Source of the DNA: VGJW01 sp035286125
GTDB taxonomy: Bacteria; Cyanobacteriota; Sericytochromatia; S15B-MN24; VGJW01
Assembly (NCBI GenBank): GCA_035286125.1
Contig: JAYKIS010000015.1
Location: 1-64,000 of the forward strand
DNA length: 64,000 nt
Direction of reading: 5' to 3'
Position numbers and translations under genes: made by a program
Notes under the pieces: model-generated
What the model was told of the DNA's origin: nothing
The model's database searches: none
The model's input: only the letters and a program-made list of their open reading frames with translations
Shown here: one piece after another, positions 49,704 through 59,215 of the stretch
Position numbering within the stretch: the first letter of the stretch is position 1
Layout: each line of letters begins with the position of its first letter

Positions 49704-50258
49704 GTGACGGCCAAGTCCCTTGCCTGCGGCCTGCTGGTGCTTGTCGCCCTGGCTGCCGGTGCTTCCTTGCCGGCGCAGGCCGAACCGGACACGGCGCCGG
49801 GCGTCGTGGCGGCCGCAGCCGGGAGTTCCACGGGGTCGACGGTGACGGTCGATGCCTCCGAAGATGCCTTCGTCTGGCGGGACTATGGTGACGAGGCCGA
49901 GACCACCGAAGACGTCCCCTGGTGGCGTGCCCTGGGACGTTTCCTTGCAAGGTTCGTCTTCGTCCTTGGCCTGCTCGCCGCAACACTCTTCGGCCTGCGC
50001 CGCTTCATGGCCATGCGGGCCCCGCTCGGTGACGGGCGGATCATGGTGCTGGAACAGACCCGGCTGGCCGGTACGCAAAGCCTGTGCCTCGTGCAGGCGG
50101 GCGCGCATGTCCTGCTGCTGGGCACCAACGGTGCCGGGCTGCTGGTCAAGCTGGCCGAATGGCCTGTGGATCAGGCGCCTCCCTCCGTGGCCGAGGCCAT
50201 GTTCCGCCAATCCGTCAGTCAGGCGGCCCGTGCCGGGGATCAGGGCCGGGATGCCTGA
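49704..50258 (+). CDS. fliO: Flagellar biosynthetic protein FliO
   Basis: A 184-residue membrane protein: signal-like N-terminus, a short periplasmic segment rich in Ala, Asp and Thr, a helix near 80-100 (FVFVLGLLAATLFGLRRFMA), and a cytoplasmic FliO domain (RIMVLEQTRLAGTQSLCLVQ, then HVLLLGTNGAGL). FliO helps assemble the FliP ring. The start is GTG 49704. Its end overlaps fliP by 8 bases. Confidence 0.88.
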   Translation: MTAKSLACGLLVLVALAAGASLPAQAEPDTAPGVVAAAAGSSTGSTVTVDASEDAFVWRDYGDEAETTEDVPWWRALGRFLARFVFVLGLLAATLFGLRRFMAMRAPLGDGRIMVLEQTRLAGTQSLCLVQAGAHVLLLGTNGAGLLVKLAEWPVDQAPPSVAEAMFRQSVSQAARAGDQGRDA

Positions 50259-51012
50259 AGCCATCAAGCTGGGAGTCCGCCTGCTGCCGCTGCTGGCAGC
50301 CTGCCTTGTCGCGTGGCTCCTTGGAGATGCCCCGGCACACGCCCAATTGCGCGTGCCGGCCATTCCCCTGACCGAGGACCGGCAGTCCATCTCGACCTCG
50401 CTGCAGCTGCTGGCCCTGCTGACCGTCCTGTCCCTCGCACCGGCGATCCTCGTGATGATGACGGCCTTCACGCGCATCGTCATCGTCCTCTCCTTCACCC
50501 GTCAGGCATTGGGCACCCAGGCCATGCCCCCGAACCAGGTCATGGTGGGCCTCGCCCTGTTCCTGACGCTTTTCGTGATGACGCCGACCCTCCAACGTAT
50601 CCAGAAGGAGGCCCTGGAGCCCTACCAATCGGGCCGCATCACCCAGGGGCAGGCACTCAAGGCCGCAGAAGGCCCCATCCGGACCTTCATGCTGCGCCAG
50701 ACCCGCCAGCGGGACCTGGGTCTGTTCGTCCGCATGGCCAAGATCGAGCGCCCTCGTCGCCCATCGGACATCCCGACGTGGGTCGTGGTGCCCGCCTTCG
50801 TCACCAGCGAGCTCAAGACGGCATTCCAGATGGGCTTCACGCTCTACCTGCCGTTCCTGGTGATTGACCTCGTCGTCAGCAGCATCCTGATGTCCATGGG
50901 CATGATGATGCTGCCGCCTGTCATGGTGTCGCTGCCCTTCAAGCTGATCCTCTTCGTCCTCGTGGACGGCTGGCACCTGCTGGCCCGCGGCCTCGTCCAG
51001 AGCTTCCAATGA
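50251..51012 (+). CDS. fliP: Flagellar export gate protein FliP
   Basis: A 253-residue core gate subunit. A signal sequence (1-31, ending PAHA) precedes LQLLALLTVLSLAPAILVMM, then TAFTRIVIVLSFTRQALGTQ, the most conserved FliP motif, and DLVVSSILMSMGMMMLPPVM. ATG 50251 overlaps the fliO stop, and its TGA overlaps the fliQ start (ATGA). Confidence 0.97.
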   Translation: MPEAIKLGVRLLPLLAACLVAWLLGDAPAHAQLRVPAIPLTEDRQSISTSLQLLALLTVLSLAPAILVMMTAFTRIVIVLSFTRQALGTQAMPPNQVMVGLALFLTLFVMTPTLQRIQKEALEPYQSGRITQGQALKAAEGPIRTFMLRQTRQRDLGLFVRMAKIERPRRPSDIPTWVVVPAFVTSELKTAFQMGFTLYLPFLVIDLVVSSILMSMGMMMLPPVMVSLPFKLILFVLVDGWHLLARGLVQSFQ

Positions 51013-51278
51013 CGCGCGAGGCCTTTCTCGAGCTGACGCAACACGCGCTGCTGACGGCCGTCATGCTGGGCGGCCCCCCGCTTCTGGTCTCGCTCGTGGT
51101 CGGCCTCGTCATCAGCCTGATCCAGGCCGTGACCCAGCTCAACGAGTCCACGATGACCTTCATTCCCAAGGTTGCCGCCATCCTGGCCGTACTGGTCTTG
51201 CTGGGCCCGTGGATGCTCGAGTCGGTGCTCGACTTCGCCCGCTCGATCCTGATGGCCCTGCCGCGCATGGCGAAGTAG
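51009..51278 (+). CDS. fliQ: Flagellar export gate protein FliQ
   Basis: An 89-residue two-helix gate protein with GGPPLLVSLVVGLVISLIQA, then VTQLNESTMTFIPK and a second helix ILAVLVLLGPWMLE. This is the usual length. ATGA overlap with fliP. Confidence 0.96.
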   Translation: MTREAFLELTQHALLTAVMLGGPPLLVSLVVGLVISLIQAVTQLNESTMTFIPKVAAILAVLVLLGPWMLESVLDFARSILMALPRMAK

Positions 51279-51286
51279 GCACCGAC

Positions 51287-52072
51287 TTGGAGCTGACGGG
51301 CCTGATGCAGCTCCCCGGCCAGGGGATCCTGGTCTTCGGCCTGCTGATGACCCGCTTCGGCGCCTTGGCCCTGACAGCGCCCATCCTGTCTGCCCCTCAG
51401 GTGCCCATTCGGGTCCGCGTCGGCCTGGGTGCGCTGATGGCGCTGATCCTTGTGCCCCTCGAGCTGGCCCGTCCGGGCCTGAACCTGCCCGGTGGCCCTG
51501 GTGGCCTCGCGACGGCCATTGCGGGTGAAGCCTTCATCGGCCTTGTCCTGGGCGTTCTCGGCATGTTCATCCTCTATGGCGTCCAGTTCGCGGGCTATCT
51601 GATCGGCCTCCAGATGGGCTTCGGTATGGATCAGGTCTATGACCCGATGTCCAACCAGCAGTTGCCGTCCCTGGCGCTCTTCCTGGGCTCGCTGGCCATG
51701 CTCGTGCTGCTGCTGACCGATGGGCATCTGGCCATTCTCGAGGCCCTGGGCGGCACGCTCGAGCAGATCCCGCTCGGCCGCAACCCCTTCACTCCCGCAT
51801 TGCTGGAGCGAGTCCTGAGTGCGCTGGACGCTCTCTTCACGATTGCGTTCGCCCTGCTCTTTCCCATCCTGGGGGTGTTGCTCGTGGCCGAGATCGGGCT
51901 GGCCGTGATGAACCGCATGATGCCGGCACTGAATGTCTTCTCGGCAGGATTCGCCCTCAAGATCGCCATCGGCATGGGCATCCTGCTGACGGGCCTGCCC
52001 TCTATCGTCCACTTCCTCGAGACGGTGATCGCCCGCTGGCTGCCCCGGCTCTCGGGGTTCTTCGGAACCTGA
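51287..52072 (+). CDS. fliR: Flagellar export gate protein FliR
   Basis: A 261-residue multi-helix gate protein. TRFGALALTAPILSAPQVPI near the N-terminus, GFGMDQVYDPMSNQQLPSLA and NRMMPALNVFSAGFALKIAI are family hallmarks. The start is TTG 51287, 8 bases after the fliQ stop; ATG 51305 is a shorter option. With FliP and FliQ it forms the export channel. Confidence 0.95.
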   Translation: MELTGLMQLPGQGILVFGLLMTRFGALALTAPILSAPQVPIRVRVGLGALMALILVPLELARPGLNLPGGPGGLATAIAGEAFIGLVLGVLGMFILYGVQFAGYLIGLQMGFGMDQVYDPMSNQQLPSLALFLGSLAMLVLLLTDGHLAILEALGGTLEQIPLGRNPFTPALLERVLSALDALFTIAFALLFPILGVLLVAEIGLAVMNRMMPALNVFSAGFALKIAIGMGILLTGLPSIVHFLETVIARWLPRLSGFFGT

Positions 52073-52075
52073 CGG

Positions 52076-53125
52076 ATGGCGGAACCCGAAAAGACCGAGG
52101 AGGCGACCCCCAAGCGACGGCAGGATGCCCGCAACAAGGGCCAGGTCCTGCGCAGCAATGACGTGGGTATCGCGGCCTCGATGGCCATGGCCCTCGTTCT
52201 TTTCCGCCTGAACTGGGCCTCGGCTTCCGATGCGCTTGGCCAGATGATGGAGCGGCGACTCGGGCACCTCAAGGGACCGGACATGACGGCGGAATATCTG
52301 GGCACGTTGCTCCTCGAGGACGGCGGCACCCTGCTGTCCGTCGCGGCACCGTTCGCACTGAGCTTGCTGCTCACGGGCCTCATCGTGCAGCGCGCCATGG
52401 TGGGCCAGTTGCTGACGACGGAACCCCTGCGTCCCGACCTGAAGCGCATCGACCCGATCTCGGGCCTGCAACGCCTGTTCTCGGGCCGTGCCGTCATGGA
52501 ACTGGTGAAGAATATCGCCAAGATGGCCGTGCTCGGCACCGTGGCATGGCAAGTCGTCCAACATTATGGTCCCGAGCTGGTCGTGGCCCTGGGCTCCGAT
52601 CCGCGCATCTTCGCGCCCCGCATCGGCGAGGCACTCTGGACGCTCGGCATCCGCATCATCATGGTGCTCGTGGCCTTCGCCGCCTTCGACTGGTGGTGGC
52701 AGAAGCGAAGCTACGAAAAATCTCTCAAGATGTCCAAGCAGGAGGTCAAGGACGAGAACCGCAACAGCGAGGGAGACCCTCTGGTCAAGGGCGAGATCCG
52801 CAAGCGCATGCGTCAGGCCGCCCGGCGCCGCATGATGCAGCAGGTCCCACTTGCCAGCGTTGTCGTCACCAACCCGACGCACTTTGCCGTGGCCCTGCGC
52901 TACCACCCTGTCGACATGCCCGTGCCCATCGTCGTCGCCAAGGGCACGGACGAGATCGCCCGACGCATCAAGGAACTTGCTCGTCTTCACGGTGTCCCCG
53001 TCGTCGAGAACCCCCCCTTGGCCCGGCAGATGGTCCGTCAGGTAGACCTGGGCGAGAGCATTCCGGCCGAACTCTACCAGGTGGTGGCCGAGATTCTGGT
53101 CTCGGTCCAGCGGGCCGGGGTATAA
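52076..53125 (+). CDS. flhB: Flagellar export switch protein FlhB
   Basis: A 349-residue export protein: KTEEATPKRRQDARNKGQVL at the N-terminus, four membrane helices (about 30-210), then a cytoplasmic domain with the autocleavage site N266-P-T-H in VVVTNPTHFAVALRY. It ends LDLGE-type sequence shared with the 44496 protein. Cleavage and FliK binding switch export from hook to filament subunits. Confidence 0.97.
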   Translation: MAEPEKTEEATPKRRQDARNKGQVLRSNDVGIAASMAMALVLFRLNWASASDALGQMMERRLGHLKGPDMTAEYLGTLLLEDGGTLLSVAAPFALSLLLTGLIVQRAMVGQLLTTEPLRPDLKRIDPISGLQRLFSGRAVMELVKNIAKMAVLGTVAWQVVQHYGPELVVALGSDPRIFAPRIGEALWTLGIRIIMVLVAFAAFDWWWQKRSYEKSLKMSKQEVKDENRNSEGDPLVKGEIRKRMRQAARRRMMQQVPLASVVVTNPTHFAVALRYHPVDMPVPIVVAKGTDEIARRIKELARLHGVPVVENPPLARQMVRQVDLGESIPAELYQVVAEILVSVQRAGV

Positions 53126-53134
53126 GGCGTTTCC

Positions 53135-55240
53135 ATGGCCAGCCAGTCGACCGCCCCCGCCGGAGGCGCAGCCCCGGGCGGCCTTGCGGCCCTGACGCGC
53201 AACTCCGACATCGTGCTGGCCGTCATCATGGTGTCCGTCGTCGTCATGATGATCCTGCCGATCCCGGCCGTGATCCTCGACTTCCTGCTCGTCGTCAACA
53301 TCACGGCCAGCCTGCTCATGCTGCTGCTGGCCCTCTACGTGATCGAGCCTGTCTCGCTCAATACGTTCCCGACGCTGTTGTTGCTGCTGACCTTGTTCCG
53401 GCTGGCGCTCAACGTGTCGACTACCCGGGTCATACTGCTTGATGCCGACCACGTACCCAAGGTCGTCGAGGCTTTCGGCAAGTTCGTCATCGGTGGCAAC
53501 TACGTGGTGGGCCTCGTTGTCTTCCTGATCCTGGTCGTCATCCAGTTCGTCGTCATCACGAACGGTGCGGGCCGCATCTCGGAAGTCTCCGCGCGCTTCA
53601 CCCTAGATGCCATGCCCGGCAAGCAGATGGCCATCGACGCCGATCTCAACAGCGGCCTCATTCAGGAGCAGGAGGCCAAGGAGCGTCGGCAGGCCATCCA
53701 GCGCGAAGCCGACTTCTACGGCACGATGGACGGTGCCAGCAAGTTCGTCCGCGGAGACGCCGTCGCCGGTCTCATCATCACGGCCATCAACCTGGTCGGG
53801 GGCATCGTCATCGGCGTGCTGCAGCAGGGGCGACCGCTCGTCGATGCGGCAGGCCGGTACACCGTCCTCTCGATCGGCGATGGCTTGATCAGCCAGATTC
53901 CCGCGCTGCTGATCTCGACCGGTACCGGCATCCTGGTCTCGCGCGCGGCGAGCACCACCAGCCTCGGCGAGACCATTGCCGGCCAGATCACGGCCAGTCC
54001 GCGTCCGTTGCTGATTGCCGCCGGCATGCTGGGCTTCCTCGCCGTCGTTCCAGGCTTGCCGGGGTTTCCCTTCCTGCTCGTGGCCGGCATCGTCGGCGGC
54101 ATCGGCTACACGATGGTGCGCCAGGAGCAGGCGGGCAAGGCTGCCGCTGCCGCCGTCGAGATGACGGACGAGGCCGGCATAGAAGCCCCCAAGGGCCCCG
54201 AGAATGTCATGAGCCTGCTCAAGGTCGACGCCATGGAGCTCGAGGTCGGCTACCGCCTGATTCCCCTCGTGGACACCAGCCAGGGCGGGGATCTGCTGGA
54301 GCGCATCACGATGATTCGTCGGCAGATGGCGCTCAAGATGGGGCTGGTAGTGCCCCCCATACGGGTTCGAGACAACCTGCAATTGAAGCCCAAGGAATAT
54401 CGCATCAACATGCGGGGCATCGACATCGCGAGAGGCGAAGTCCAGATTGACCACTTTCTGGCCATGGACTCGGGCCTCGCCGTCGAGCCCGTGGATGGCA
54501 TCGCGACGGTGGAGCCGGTCTTCGGGCTGCCCGCGACGTGGATCACGGAGGACCGCAAGGAACAAGCCGAGATGGCCGGTTACACGGTCTTCGACGTAGC
54601 CTCGGTGATCGCGACGCACCTGATGGAAGTGCTCAAGGCCCACGCACCCGAGATCCTCACCCGCTCCGACACCCAGGCCCTGCTGGACAATCTCAAGCAG
54701 GAACAGGAAGCCCTCGTCAGTGCCGTCGTGCCCGAGTTGCTGCAGGTCTCGGATGTCCAGCACGTCCTCCAGAACCTGCTGCGGGACCGTGTCAGCATCC
54801 GCGACCTGATTCCGGTCATGGAAAGTCTGGAAACGCACGCACGCCTGACCAAGGACATCGACACGCTGACGGAGTATGCCAGGCTTGCCCTGGCGCGTGC
54901 CATCTGCAAGGCCAGCCTCGGGCCGGATGGGGCCTTGTCCGTCCTGACGCTGGACCCCGACCTCGAGAATCACATGGCTCAGAATATCCAGCAGACGGAC
55001 CAGGGTGCCTTCGTCAGCCTCGAACCCGGCCTTGCCGGCGTCATCCGCCGCAACACCCGCACCTTGGTCGAGCAGCAATTGGCCTCGGGCATCACGCCTG
55101 TCGTCCTGTGCTCCAGCAAGGTCCGTCTCGTCTTCCGCCGGTTGATCGAGCGGGACCTGCCCCAGATCCCGGTCATGGCCTACAACGAGGTCGTCCCGAC
55201 CAGCACCGAGGTACGCGCACTCGGAGTCATCCAGACGTGA
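53135..55240 (+). CDS. flhA: Flagellar export protein FlhA
   Basis: A 701-residue export gate protein. Eight membrane helices in the first 320 residues include TFPTLLLLLTLFRLALNVST, and the FHIPEP-type loop has FVVITNGAGRISEVSARFTL, then DAMPGKQMAIDADLN. The C-terminal cytoplasmic domain docks chaperone-substrate complexes (DVIATHL-type helix; LLRDRVSIRDLIPVMESLE). Its stop overlaps cheR (GTGA). No flhF or flhG follows, unlike Bacillus. Confidence 0.97.
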   Translation: MASQSTAPAGGAAPGGLAALTRNSDIVLAVIMVSVVVMMILPIPAVILDFLLVVNITASLLMLLLALYVIEPVSLNTFPTLLLLLTLFRLALNVSTTRVILLDADHVPKVVEAFGKFVIGGNYVVGLVVFLILVVIQFVVITNGAGRISEVSARFTLDAMPGKQMAIDADLNSGLIQEQEAKERRQAIQREADFYGTMDGASKFVRGDAVAGLIITAINLVGGIVIGVLQQGRPLVDAAGRYTVLSIGDGLISQIPALLISTGTGILVSRAASTTSLGETIAGQITASPRPLLIAAGMLGFLAVVPGLPGFPFLLVAGIVGGIGYTMVRQEQAGKAAAAAVEMTDEAGIEAPKGPENVMSLLKVDAMELEVGYRLIPLVDTSQGGDLLERITMIRRQMALKMGLVVPPIRVRDNLQLKPKEYRINMRGIDIARGEVQIDHFLAMDSGLAVEPVDGIATVEPVFGLPATWITEDRKEQAEMAGYTVFDVASVIATHLMEVLKAHAPEILTRSDTQALLDNLKQEQEALVSAVVPELLQVSDVQHVLQNLLRDRVSIRDLIPVMESLETHARLTKDIDTLTEYARLALARAICKASLGPDGALSVLTLDPDLENHMAQNIQQTDQGAFVSLEPGLAGVIRRNTRTLVEQQLASGITPVVLCSSKVRLVFRRLIERDLPQIPVMAYNEVVPTSTEVRALGVIQT

Positions 55241-56013
55241 CGACCGACCTCGCCTCCCTGAAGCAGGCCGTAGCCAGGGTCTTGCCGTTTCCGATCGATC
55301 GGTACCGGGATGATTTGGTCGACCGCCGGCTGGCCGCATGGCTCTCGGGACGCCCCGAGCAGACCCGGGAAGCCCTGCTGGAGAGGCTGCAGCGGGACCT
55401 CGCCCTGCAGGACGACCTGATTGCCGGGCTGACCATCCATGTGACGGGCTGGCTTCGGGATCCCGAGGGCTTTTCGGCACTCAGGGACCGGATCCTGCCC
55501 GAGCTTGCGTCACGCTTCGGGACCCTCCGCATCTGGAGCGCCGGTTGTTCGGATGGCGCCGAGATCCTTTCGGTGGCCGCGATGGCCGAGGAGGCCGGCC
55601 TGCTGGGTCGCTGCGTCCTGACGGCGTCGGACATCAGCCGGCCGACACTCGCCCGGGCCGGCCTGGGCGTGTTCCGCCCCGAAGCTCAGCAGGGCTTGCC
55701 GGAATCCTGGCGGGACAGCAAGGGTACCGTCGCGCCCGACGGCACGTGGACCGCGCCTGAGGCCTGGCTCGGAGGGGTGCGTTTCGTGGCCCATGACTTG
55801 CTTGGCGAGCTGCCCCTGCAGGGCCAGCACCTGATCCTGTGCCGCAACGTCACCATCCACATGGTCGACGAAGCGCGGGACGAGGTCTGGCGCAAGCTGG
55901 GGAGGGCGCTGCCTTCAGGGGGTATGCTGTTCGTGGGTTCGGCGGAACATCTTCCCGCCGGCGGGGAGCACGGCTGCCGCCCCTTGCGGCCGTTCTTCTA
56001 CGAGAAGGCCTGA
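55237..56013 (+). CDS. cheR: Chemotaxis protein methyltransferase CheR
   Basis: A 258-residue methyltransferase adding methyl groups to receptor glutamates. HVTGWLRDPEGFSALRDRIL corresponds to the CheR motif TNFFRDP..F; SAM-binding LRIWSAGCSDGAEILSVAAM is at about 97-116, and HLILCRNVTIHM matches the CRNV motif. The canonical GCSTGEEPYS is altered to GCSDGAEILS. GTG 55237 overlaps the flhA stop. No CheB methylesterase gene is in the window. Confidence 0.87.
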   Translation: MTTDLASLKQAVARVLPFPIDRYRDDLVDRRLAAWLSGRPEQTREALLERLQRDLALQDDLIAGLTIHVTGWLRDPEGFSALRDRILPELASRFGTLRIWSAGCSDGAEILSVAAMAEEAGLLGRCVLTASDISRPTLARAGLGVFRPEAQQGLPESWRDSKGTVAPDGTWTAPEAWLGGVRFVAHDLLGELPLQGQHLILCRNVTIHMVDEARDEVWRKLGRALPSGGMLFVGSAEHLPAGGEHGCRPLRPFFYEKA

Positions 56014-56016
56014 CGC

Positions 56017-58074
56017 GTGGACAACGACCAGTACCTGAGCATCTTCCTCGACGAGGCACGGGAGATGCTGCAGCTGCTCAACGACCGGCTGCTGCAACTC
56101 GAGGCGAAACCGGACGACCGCAAGTCGGTCGATGAGATCTTCCGGGCAGCCCACACGCTCAAGGGCATGTCGGCCACGATGGGCTATGCCGCCCTCGCCG
56201 ACCTGACGCACAAGATGGAGAACCTGCTCGACGCCATTCGCGTGGGCAAGCGTCAGGCCGACAGGACCGTTGTCGATGCCCTGTTCGCCTGCCTCGACAC
56301 CATCTCGGGCATGCTCGACGCCATCATCGAGGAGCGTTCCGGTCCCGACCATCGGGCGCTGGCCCAACGGCTGACGGCCATCCTCGAGCACGCGACACCC
56401 GCCCCGAATCCCGTGGCCGTTGCCCTCCAGGCGGTCGTCTCGGCCGCAGAGGCCTCATCCGGCTGGCCAAGTGTCGCCGACTACGTCATGACGGTCATCC
56501 AGGAAGGCGAGTCCCAGGGGTTCCATGCCCATTGGATCGAGGTCACGCTCGCCGCCGACTGCATGCTCAAGGGGGTCCGCGCCTACATGGTCATGTCGGC
56601 GCTCGAGGGACAAGGCGAACTGCTCCAGGCCAGTCCCGAGGTATCCGAGCTCGAGGAGGAGCGCTTCGACCGAAGTTTCTCGCTCCTGGTGCTGTCCAAG
56701 GAGTCCGTTCAGGACCTCGAGGCCCGCATCCGCGATGTTTCCGAGGTGACCTCGGTCCGGCACGCGCCCCTCTCCGGGCAGCGAGCGGCTGCGGTGGCGC
56801 CGACCCAAGTCCCGCCGCCCCCGGAGGTGTCGCCCGTGCCAGCGGCCCAGCCGGTGTCCCCGGCGTCGCCCGCTCCGGCCCCACCCACCAAGGGTGGCCA
56901 GGAACAGAAGGGAGACGAGGGCAAGGCCAAGGTCGCCCAGACCGTACGCGTCGCCACGGAGCGCCTCGATGCCCTCGTGAACCTGGTCGGGGAGCTCGTC
57001 ATCGATCGAACGCGGCTGCAGGAAATCGTCCATCGCTACGAATCCGACGACGTCAAGGAAGTCATTCGCCACGTCGGCTCCGTGATCTCGGATATCCACG
57101 GCGTCATCATGAAGCTGCGCATGATGCCGGTCGAGCGGGTTTTCAGCCGGTTTCCACGCATGGTGCGCGACCTCGCGCGCGAGCTCAACAAGGAGGTCCA
57201 ACTGGTCGTCGAGGGTCAGGAGACCGAACTGGATCGCCTGATGATCGACGAAATCGCAGACCCGCTGCTGCACCTGCTGCGCAACGCCGTCGACCACGGT
57301 CTCGAACCCGGCGACGACCGCGAGCTGATGGGCAAGCCCCGCGTGGGCACCATCCGTCTGGCAGCCAGACATGAAGGCAGCCACGTCATCATCGAGGTGC
57401 AGGACGATGGCAAGGGCCTGGATCCCGAGCGCATCCGCCGCAAGGCTGTCGAGAAGGGCCTGATTGGCCAAGAAGAGGCGTTGCGCCTGAACGACAAGCA
57501 ATGCCTGGACCTGCTGTTCCTGCCGGGCTTTTCGACCCGTGACGAGGTCACCGACATCTCCGGCCGGGGCGTCGGCATGGATGCGGTGAAGGCCAAGACC
57601 CTGGCGCTCGGGGGCGTGCTCGACATGACGAGCCAGGTCGGACGCGGCACCCACGTGACGGTCATCCTGCCCCTGACGCTGGCCATCATCCAGTGCATGC
57701 TGACCGAGGTGGGCGAGGAAATCTACGCTATCCCCATCAGCTTCATCGAGGATGCGCACGACCTGGTGGATATGTCGCTGCAATCCGTCCAGGACGAGGA
57801 AATGGCCATGTTGCGCGGCCAGAGCCTGCCCCTTCGGCGGCTGCGCGAGGCCTTGGACGTACCGGGTGGCACTGCCGGCCAGGAGGCATCGGTCGTGATC
57901 GTACGGGTCGGCTCCCGCCGTACGGGCTTCCTCGTGGATCGCCTGCTGGGCCAGCAAGAGGTCGTCATCAAGCCCATAAGCCGGCTCGCAGGCGGCATTG
58001 GCCAGGTCAGCGGCGCCTCGATCCTGGGCGACGGACGCATCGCGCTCATCCTCGATGCGTCGGCGGTGGCCTGA
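56017..58074 (+). CDS. cheA: Chemotaxis histidine kinase CheA
   Basis: A 685-residue kinase. P1 has the phosphorylation site H46 in FRAAHTLKGMSATMGY, P2 is at about 145-245 (WIEVTLAADCMLKGVRAYMV), and a Pro/Ala linker follows. P3 starts at VRVATERLDALVNLVGELVI. P4 has HLLRNAVDHGLEPGDDR and DDGKGLD (ATP site). P5 is CheW-like to the end. GTG 56017 is 3 bases after cheR. It feeds phosphate to CheY. Confidence 0.97.
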   Translation: MDNDQYLSIFLDEAREMLQLLNDRLLQLEAKPDDRKSVDEIFRAAHTLKGMSATMGYAALADLTHKMENLLDAIRVGKRQADRTVVDALFACLDTISGMLDAIIEERSGPDHRALAQRLTAILEHATPAPNPVAVALQAVVSAAEASSGWPSVADYVMTVIQEGESQGFHAHWIEVTLAADCMLKGVRAYMVMSALEGQGELLQASPEVSELEEERFDRSFSLLVLSKESVQDLEARIRDVSEVTSVRHAPLSGQRAAAVAPTQVPPPPEVSPVPAAQPVSPASPAPAPPTKGGQEQKGDEGKAKVAQTVRVATERLDALVNLVGELVIDRTRLQEIVHRYESDDVKEVIRHVGSVISDIHGVIMKLRMMPVERVFSRFPRMVRDLARELNKEVQLVVEGQETELDRLMIDEIADPLLHLLRNAVDHGLEPGDDRELMGKPRVGTIRLAARHEGSHVIIEVQDDGKGLDPERIRRKAVEKGLIGQEEALRLNDKQCLDLLFLPGFSTRDEVTDISGRGVGMDAVKAKTLALGGVLDMTSQVGRGTHVTVILPLTLAIIQCMLTEVGEEIYAIPISFIEDAHDLVDMSLQSVQDEEMAMLRGQSLPLRRLREALDVPGGTAGQEASVVIVRVGSRRTGFLVDRLLGQQEVVIKPISRLAGGIGQVSGASILGDGRIALILDASAVA

Positions 58075-58085
58075 GGCACGCGGAC

Positions 58086-58709
58086 ATGACGGAACCCCGG
58101 CAACTCACGGAGCTGCAAATCGACGCCCTGCGTGAAATGGGCAACATCGGCTCCGGCCATGCTGCGGCCTCGCTGTCCACATTGCTTGGTCATCCCGTCC
58201 GGATGGAAGTGCCCGCGGCCAACCTGAGCGACCTCGGACAGATCGGTGCCCTGCTAGGCGGGCGGGAGGCCATGGTCTGGGCCATCTACCTCATGGTGTC
58301 CGGGGATATGGAGGGTCACATGGCCCTCTTGATCCGCGAGGCCGAGGCCCGGCGCTTGGTCGGCGTCCTTCTGCCGGACCGGGGCGCGGCCAGCGCCATG
58401 GACGAGCTTGCCGAATCGACACTGGCCGAGATCGGCAACATCCTGACCTCGGCCTATGTCGGAGCGTTGACCCAATTGACGGGTTTCGACCTGCGGCCCA
58501 GCCCGCCGTTGCTGGCCCACGACCAGGCAGGAGCCGTCCTGGACTCGCTGGCCGCGGAGATTCACCTGGCGGGGCAGACGATCGTGACCCTCGAGGGGCG
58601 GCTCGAGGTACCGGCCATACCGGGCTGCGGCGTGCTGCTCGTGTTCCTGCCGCCACCCGCCATCCTCCCGAGGATGTTCGAAGCCCTCGGACTGGATGCC
58701 CTGCGGTGA
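58086..58709 (+). CDS. cheC: CheY-P phosphatase CheC
   Basis: A 207-residue protein with both phosphatase helices: LREMGNIGSGHAAASLSTLL and LAEIGNILTSAYVGALTQLT. Each has the Glu and Asn needed for hydrolysis. It dephosphorylates CheY-P and binds CheD. ATG 58086 lies 11 bases after cheA; its stop overlaps cheD (GTGA). Confidence 0.95.
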   Translation: MTEPRQLTELQIDALREMGNIGSGHAAASLSTLLGHPVRMEVPAANLSDLGQIGALLGGREAMVWAIYLMVSGDMEGHMALLIREAEARRLVGVLLPDRGAASAMDELAESTLAEIGNILTSAYVGALTQLTGFDLRPSPPLLAHDQAGAVLDSLAAEIHLAGQTIVTLEGRLEVPAIPGCGVLLVFLPPPAILPRMFEALGLDALR

Positions 58710-59215
58710 GGGACGTGCCCATGGCCACGTGGACGACCTCGGATGCCGTTGCGGAGACCTTGCGCATCGTCGGCCTGGGCAGCTGCGTGGCCGTGGTCCT
58801 CAGGGCCGTCCGGAAGCCACTCGTCGGGGTGGGCCATTTCATGCTGCCGGCCCGTTCCCGGGGCGTGCCCGAGGATGACCGGGACAAGTTCGTGGACACC
58901 GGCATCGTGGCGATGGCCGAGGCGCTGGGTGCACGGGGCGCTCCGCCAGCAGCCCTCGAGGCCCTCGTGGCGGGTGGGGCGAGGATGTTCCGGGGCTTCG
59001 GCGGAGGACCGGCCATCGGCATCCGCAATGTCGCGGCAGCGCGGGAAACCCTGGACGGACTCGGCATCGCCGTCGTGGCCGGGGACGTGGGCGGCAGCAG
59101 CAGCCGCAACCTCATCGTGGCCCATTGCGGCCAGGCCGTGTCCGTAGCCTACCCGGGCCAGAGCGGACACCCCATGGTCGCGTGGCGGGACGTGGGGGAG
59201 ACCACGAACCCATGA
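58706..59215 (+). CDS. cheD: Chemoreceptor glutamine deamidase CheD
   Basis: A 169-residue deamidase converting receptor Gln to Glu. Catalytic C27 is in LGSCVAVVLR and H44 in GHFMLPARS. GPAIGIRNVAAARETLDGLG and GGSSSRNLIVAHCGQ complete the fold. It is activated with CheC, giving feedback from CheY-P as in Bacillus. GTG 58706 overlaps cheC. Confidence 0.95.
   Translation: MRDVPMATWTTSDAVAETLRIVGLGSCVAVVLRAVRKPLVGVGHFMLPARSRGVPEDDRDKFVDTGIVAMAEALGARGAPPAALEALVAGGARMFRGFGGGPAIGIRNVAAARETLDGLGIAVVAGDVGGSSSRNLIVAHCGQAVSVAYPGQSGHPMVAWRDVGETTNP

Noticed and set aside
50939..53452. Minus-strand frame of 837 codons opposite fliP-flhA
   Set aside because: Its His/Asp/Gln-rich composition is the usual antisense image of hydrophobic membrane genes in GC-rich DNA; no domain or start signal.
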